DNA of 64,000 nucleotides, from contig NC_018748.1 in assembly GCF_000263195.1 (NCBI RefSeq), positions 3,906,001-3,970,000 of the forward strand, given 5' to 3'. Origin of the DNA: Emticicia oligotrophica DSM 17448. GTDB taxonomy: Bacteria > Bacteroidota > Bacteroidia > Cytophagales > Spirosomataceae. This document shows, piece by piece, positions 61,429-64,000 of the stretch. Position 1 is the stretch's first letter, and each line of letters starts with the position of its first letter. The notes under the pieces are model-generated. The model was not told where the DNA came from. It ran no database searches and saw only the letters and a list, made by a program, of their open reading frames with translations. Both the position numbers and the translations under genes were made by a program.

Positions 61429-62682
61429 ATGAAGGATAGCGGTTTTATGGAAGACTTACTAATACCAAAAAATACATCAGATGCATTGGCACTTAATCGT
61501 CCAATCGTTGAAGATAACGAACTTACTACCTTAAACCTTGGTCCAACTCACCCAGCCACTCACGGTATTTTCCAAAATATCTTGAAAATGGACGGTGAGA
61601 AAATTGTTTCTGGTGAGCAAACAATCGGTTATATTCACCGTGCTTTTGAAAAAATTGCCGAAAGACGCCCTTTCTATCAAATTACGACACTCACAGACCG
61701 CATGAACTACTGTTCATCTCCCATCAACAATATGGGTTGGCACATGACAGTAGAAAAATTACTTGGGGTTACTGTTCCTAAAAGAGCTCAGTACATCCGT
61801 GTTATCATGATGGAGCTTGCTCGTATTGCTGACCATATTATTTGTAACTCAATCTTAGGCGTAGATACTGGTGCTTATTCAGGTTTCTTGTATGTTTTTC
61901 AAGAGCGTGAAAAAATCTATGAAATTTACGAAGAAGTCTGTGGAGCACGTTTAACTACCAACATGGGTAGAATTGGTGGCATGGAAAGAGACCTTTCACC
62001 AACTGCAATTGCTAAAATTAAAGACTTAGTTAATAATAGTTTACCGAAGGTTTTAGCCGAATTTGAAAAACTTTTCAATAGAAATAGAATATTTATTGAT
62101 AGAGTTGTGAATGTAGGTCCAATTACTGGTGAACGAGCATTGGAATACGGTTTTACTGGACCAAATCTTCGTGCAGCAGGTATTGACTATGATGTTCGTG
62201 TAATGGAGCCATACTCTTCGTATGAAGATTTTGAATTTGATATTCCAGTAGGACACAATGGAGATACATACGACCGTTTCATGGTTCGTAACCAAGAAAT
62301 GTGGGAAAGTATGAAAATCATCCGTCAAGCACTTGATAATCTTCCAGAAGGGCCATATTACGCGAATGCAAACCATTATTACCTTCCTCCAAAGCATGAT
62401 GTTTACAAAAACATGGAAGCCTTGATTTATCATTTCAAGATTGTAATGGGAGAAATCGATGCACCAGCTGGTGAAGTTTATCACGCTGTTGAAGGGGGTA
62501 ATGGAGAACTTGGATTTTATTTGGTGAGTGATGGTGGACGTGCTCCTTACCGTTTACACTTCCGTCGTCCGAGCTTTATTTATTATCAAGCATACCCAGA
62601 GATGTGCAAAGGTGTATCAATTTCTGATGCCATCGCAATTATGAGTAGCTTAAACGTAATTGCCGGTGAGTTAGATGCTTAA
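61429..62682 (+). CDS. nuoD: NADH-quinone oxidoreductase subunit D
   Basis: A 417-residue subunit of the Q-module, related to hydrogenase large subunits. Landmarks are NLGPTHPATHGI near residue 36, IGYIHRAFEKIAE, TDRMNYCSSPINNMGW and the C-terminal PSFIYYQAYPEMCKG, ending GELDA. The first ATG (61429) is used; a second at 61447 is possible. Confidence 0.97.
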   Translation: MKDSGFMEDLLIPKNTSDALALNRPIVEDNELTTLNLGPTHPATHGIFQNILKMDGEKIVSGEQTIGYIHRAFEKIAERRPFYQITTLTDRMNYCSSPINNMGWHMTVEKLLGVTVPKRAQYIRVIMMELARIADHIICNSILGVDTGAYSGFLYVFQEREKIYEIYEEVCGARLTTNMGRIGGMERDLSPTAIAKIKDLVNNSLPKVLAEFEKLFNRNRIFIDRVVNVGPITGERALEYGFTGPNLRAAGIDYDVRVMEPYSSYEDFEFDIPVGHNGDTYDRFMVRNQEMWESMKIIRQALDNLPEGPYYANANHYYLPPKHDVYKNMEALIYHFKIVMGEIDAPAGEVYHAVEGGNGELGFYLVSDGGRAPYRLHFRRPSFIYYQAYPEMCKGVSISDAIAIMSSLNVIAGELDA

Positions 62683-62696
62683 TAAATGATTATACA

Positions 62697-63191
62697 ATGA
62701 CTGAGAATAAAAATATAGTTTTTACACCCGAAAGATTGGCGAAAGTCCAAGAAATTATTGCTCGTTATCCAGAAGGACGTCAGAAGTCAGCTCTATTACC
62801 AATCATGCACTTAGCTCAAGAGCAATTTGCATGGATGAGTACTGAAGTAATGGATTATGTAGCAAGTTTATTAAACATCAAGCCTGTTGAGGTTTATGAA
62901 GTGGCAACATTTTATACAATGTTTCACTTAGAGCCGGTAGGTAAGCACGTAATTGAGTATTGCCGTACGGGCCCATGTGTATTGATGGGTGGTGAAGAAG
63001 TTTTCGACCATTTACAAAAGAAATTAGGCATTAAGAAAGGAGAAACTACTTCTGATGGTCTATTTACTTTGAAAGAAGTTGAATGTTTGGCTGCTTGTGG
63101 TTGGGGACCTTGTTTCCAAATTCGTGAAAAATATTATATGCACTTGAACAACCAGAAAGTTGACGAAATTATTGAAGAACTTTCTAAGTAA
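62697..63191 (+). CDS. nuoE: NADH-quinone oxidoreductase subunit E
   Basis: A 164-residue thioredoxin-like subunit with the [2Fe-2S] cluster N1a; ligands are in YCRTGPC and ECLAACGWG. It belongs to the NADH-oxidising module with NuoF. It starts 15 bases after nuoD. Confidence 0.97.
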   Translation: MTENKNIVFTPERLAKVQEIIARYPEGRQKSALLPIMHLAQEQFAWMSTEVMDYVASLLNIKPVEVYEVATFYTMFHLEPVGKHVIEYCRTGPCVLMGGEEVFDHLQKKLGIKKGETTSDGLFTLKEVECLAACGWGPCFQIREKYYMHLNNQKVDEIIEELSK

Positions 63192-63200
63192 TAAAGAGAT

Positions 63201-64000
63201 ATGTCACTAAAAATATTAACCGAACATTGTAATACAACAGGAATCGAAACTTTCGAAGTTTACCGTAAAAAAGGCGGTTACACTGCTGTGGAAAAAGCTT
63301 TGAAGAAAATGACTCCTGATGAGGTTGTTGAAGAAGTTAAAAAGTCAGGCGTTCGTGGTCGCGGAGGTGCAGGTTTCCCCATGGGAATGAAGTGGTCTTT
63401 TTTAGCAAAACCTGAAGGTGTTCCACGTTATTTGGTATGTAATGCCGATGAGTCTGAACCTGGTACTTTCAAAGACCATTATTTGATGAAAACTATCCCT
63501 CATTTATTAGTTGAGGGGATGATTATATCAAGCTATGCTCTAGGTGCAAATAAATCTTTCATTTATGTGAGAGGTGAATTGATGTACGTTGTGCGTATTC
63601 TTGAAAAAGCCATTGAAGAGGCTAAAGCTGCTGGTTTCTTAGGTAAAAATATCCTTGGAAGTGGCTACGATTTAGAATTAGTAGTTCAACCAGGCGGTGG
63701 TGCTTATATTTGCGGAGAAGAAACAGCCCTTTTAGAATCATTGGAAGGTAAACGTGGTAATCCACGTAACAAGCCACCTTTCCCTGCGGTAAAAGGTCTT
63801 TATCAATCGCCAACGGTGGTAAATAATGTTGAATCAATTTCAACTGTTTCTTGGATTATCAACAATGGTGGTGAGGCTTATGCTGCAGTAGGTGTTGGTA
63901 AAAGTACAGGTACAAAATTGATTTCAGCTTCAGGACATATCAATAAACCTGGGGTATACGAAATTGAGTTAGGTTTATCTTGTGATGAATTCTTGAACTC
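63201..64000 (+). CDS. nuoF: NADH-quinone oxidoreductase subunit F (3' end outside window)
   Basis: The ATG at 63201, 9 bases after the nuoE stop, opens a frame that runs to the end of the window (266 codons visible). It has the NADH-binding RGRGGAGFPMGMKW, the FMN-site CNADESEPGTFKDH and GEETALLESLEGKRGNPR. The C-terminal cluster N3 part lies beyond the window. Confidence 0.96.
   Translation, partial: MSLKILTEHCNTTGIETFEVYRKKGGYTAVEKALKKMTPDEVVEEVKKSGVRGRGGAGFPMGMKWSFLAKPEGVPRYLVCNADESEPGTFKDHYLMKTIPHLLVEGMIISSYALGANKSFIYVRGELMYVVRILEKAIEEAKAAGFLGKNILGSGYDLELVVQPGGGAYICGEETALLESLEGKRGNPRNKPPFPAVKGLYQSPTVVNNVESISTVSWIINNGGEAYAAVGVGKSTGTKLISASGHINKPGVYEIELGLSCDEFLN

Noticed and set aside
62053-62484. 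143-codon antisense frame opposite nuoD
   Set aside because: Shadow of a highly conserved gene; long only because of codon bias.
1-64000. CRISPR arrays, tRNA or rRNA genes, insertion sequences, prophage
   Set aside because: No regularly spaced repeats, cloverleaf-like segments, transposase or phage genes were seen in any gap.

Overview
This window is AT-rich and reads as a chromosomal segment of a Bacteroidota bacterium, most likely of the order Cytophagales. The evidence is: outer-membrane beta-barrel proteins with a carboxypeptidase-like N-terminal domain; a BamA-like lipoprotein of the TamL type; the gene order miaB, sigma-54-type activator, lptE, TPR-like protein, secG; an exbB-exbD-exbD-tonB operon; a type IX secretion sorting domain; a C-terminal 3-coathanger-stack-like domain; and repeated matches to the Bacteroidota promoter (TTG, 18-21 bases, TAnnTTTG). 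I saw no tRNA, rRNA, CRISPR array, insertion sequence or prophage. Genus-level identity cannot be fixed from this sequence.

Layout. Bases 1-2157: end of an ApbE flavin transferase gene, a 72-residue DUF4266-type lipoprotein and a DUF3570-type outer-membrane protein. 2282-4118: LytTR response regulator and LytS-type kinase, facing a TonB-receptor-like barrel gene (4443-6986) across a gap with spaced direct repeats. 7192-11121: dienelactone hydrolase-like protein, YceI protein, hemerythrin-like RIC protein and DEAD-box RNA helicase. 11191-15781, minus strand: secG, TPR-like protein, lptE, sigma-54-type activator, miaB. 15986-17302: GntP-type permease. 17466-24466: TetR-controlled export operon (TetR, TolC, HlyD-like, two ATPases, two ABC-2 permeases). 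24469-27714, minus strand: PsbP/DcrB-like secreted protein, a 33-residue membrane peptide and TamL. 27782-34448: TrmH-type methyltransferase, serine hydrolase, a second large barrel protein with a glycine-rich loop, and an FGGY sugar kinase. 34519-46024, minus strand: malic enzyme-phosphotransacetylase fusion, dicarboxylate symporter, AEC transporter, a 1503-residue surface protein and RecQ. 46131-47726: M28 peptidase. 48115-54342: ExbB-ExbD-ExbD-TonB, small membrane protein, PstS-like lipoprotein, TPR protein. 54526-56175: adk and obg. 56749-59697: secreted SASA-type esterase with Ig-like repeats and a T9SS tail. 59840-64000: nuoA to nuoF, running off the end.

How the genes fit together. Much of the window concerns the cell envelope: energising outer-membrane transport (ExbB/ExbD/TonB serving the two barrel proteins), building the envelope (LptE, SecG, TamL), export (TetR operon) and surface proteins. 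The rest is central metabolism (MaeB, Nuo complex I, Adk), RNA and translation (MiaB, helicase, TrmH, Obg) and DNA repair (RecQ).

Most interesting points: the ApbE-DUF4266-DUF3570 unit; the paired ABC ATPases whose missing residues are complementary and predict exactly one working ATP site; the PstS-like lipoprotein and TPR protein behind a TonB operon with no phosphate permease; and several palindromes placed exactly at promoters. Promoter matches also correct the starts of several genes, where the longest open frame would begin upstream of, or inside, the promoter.
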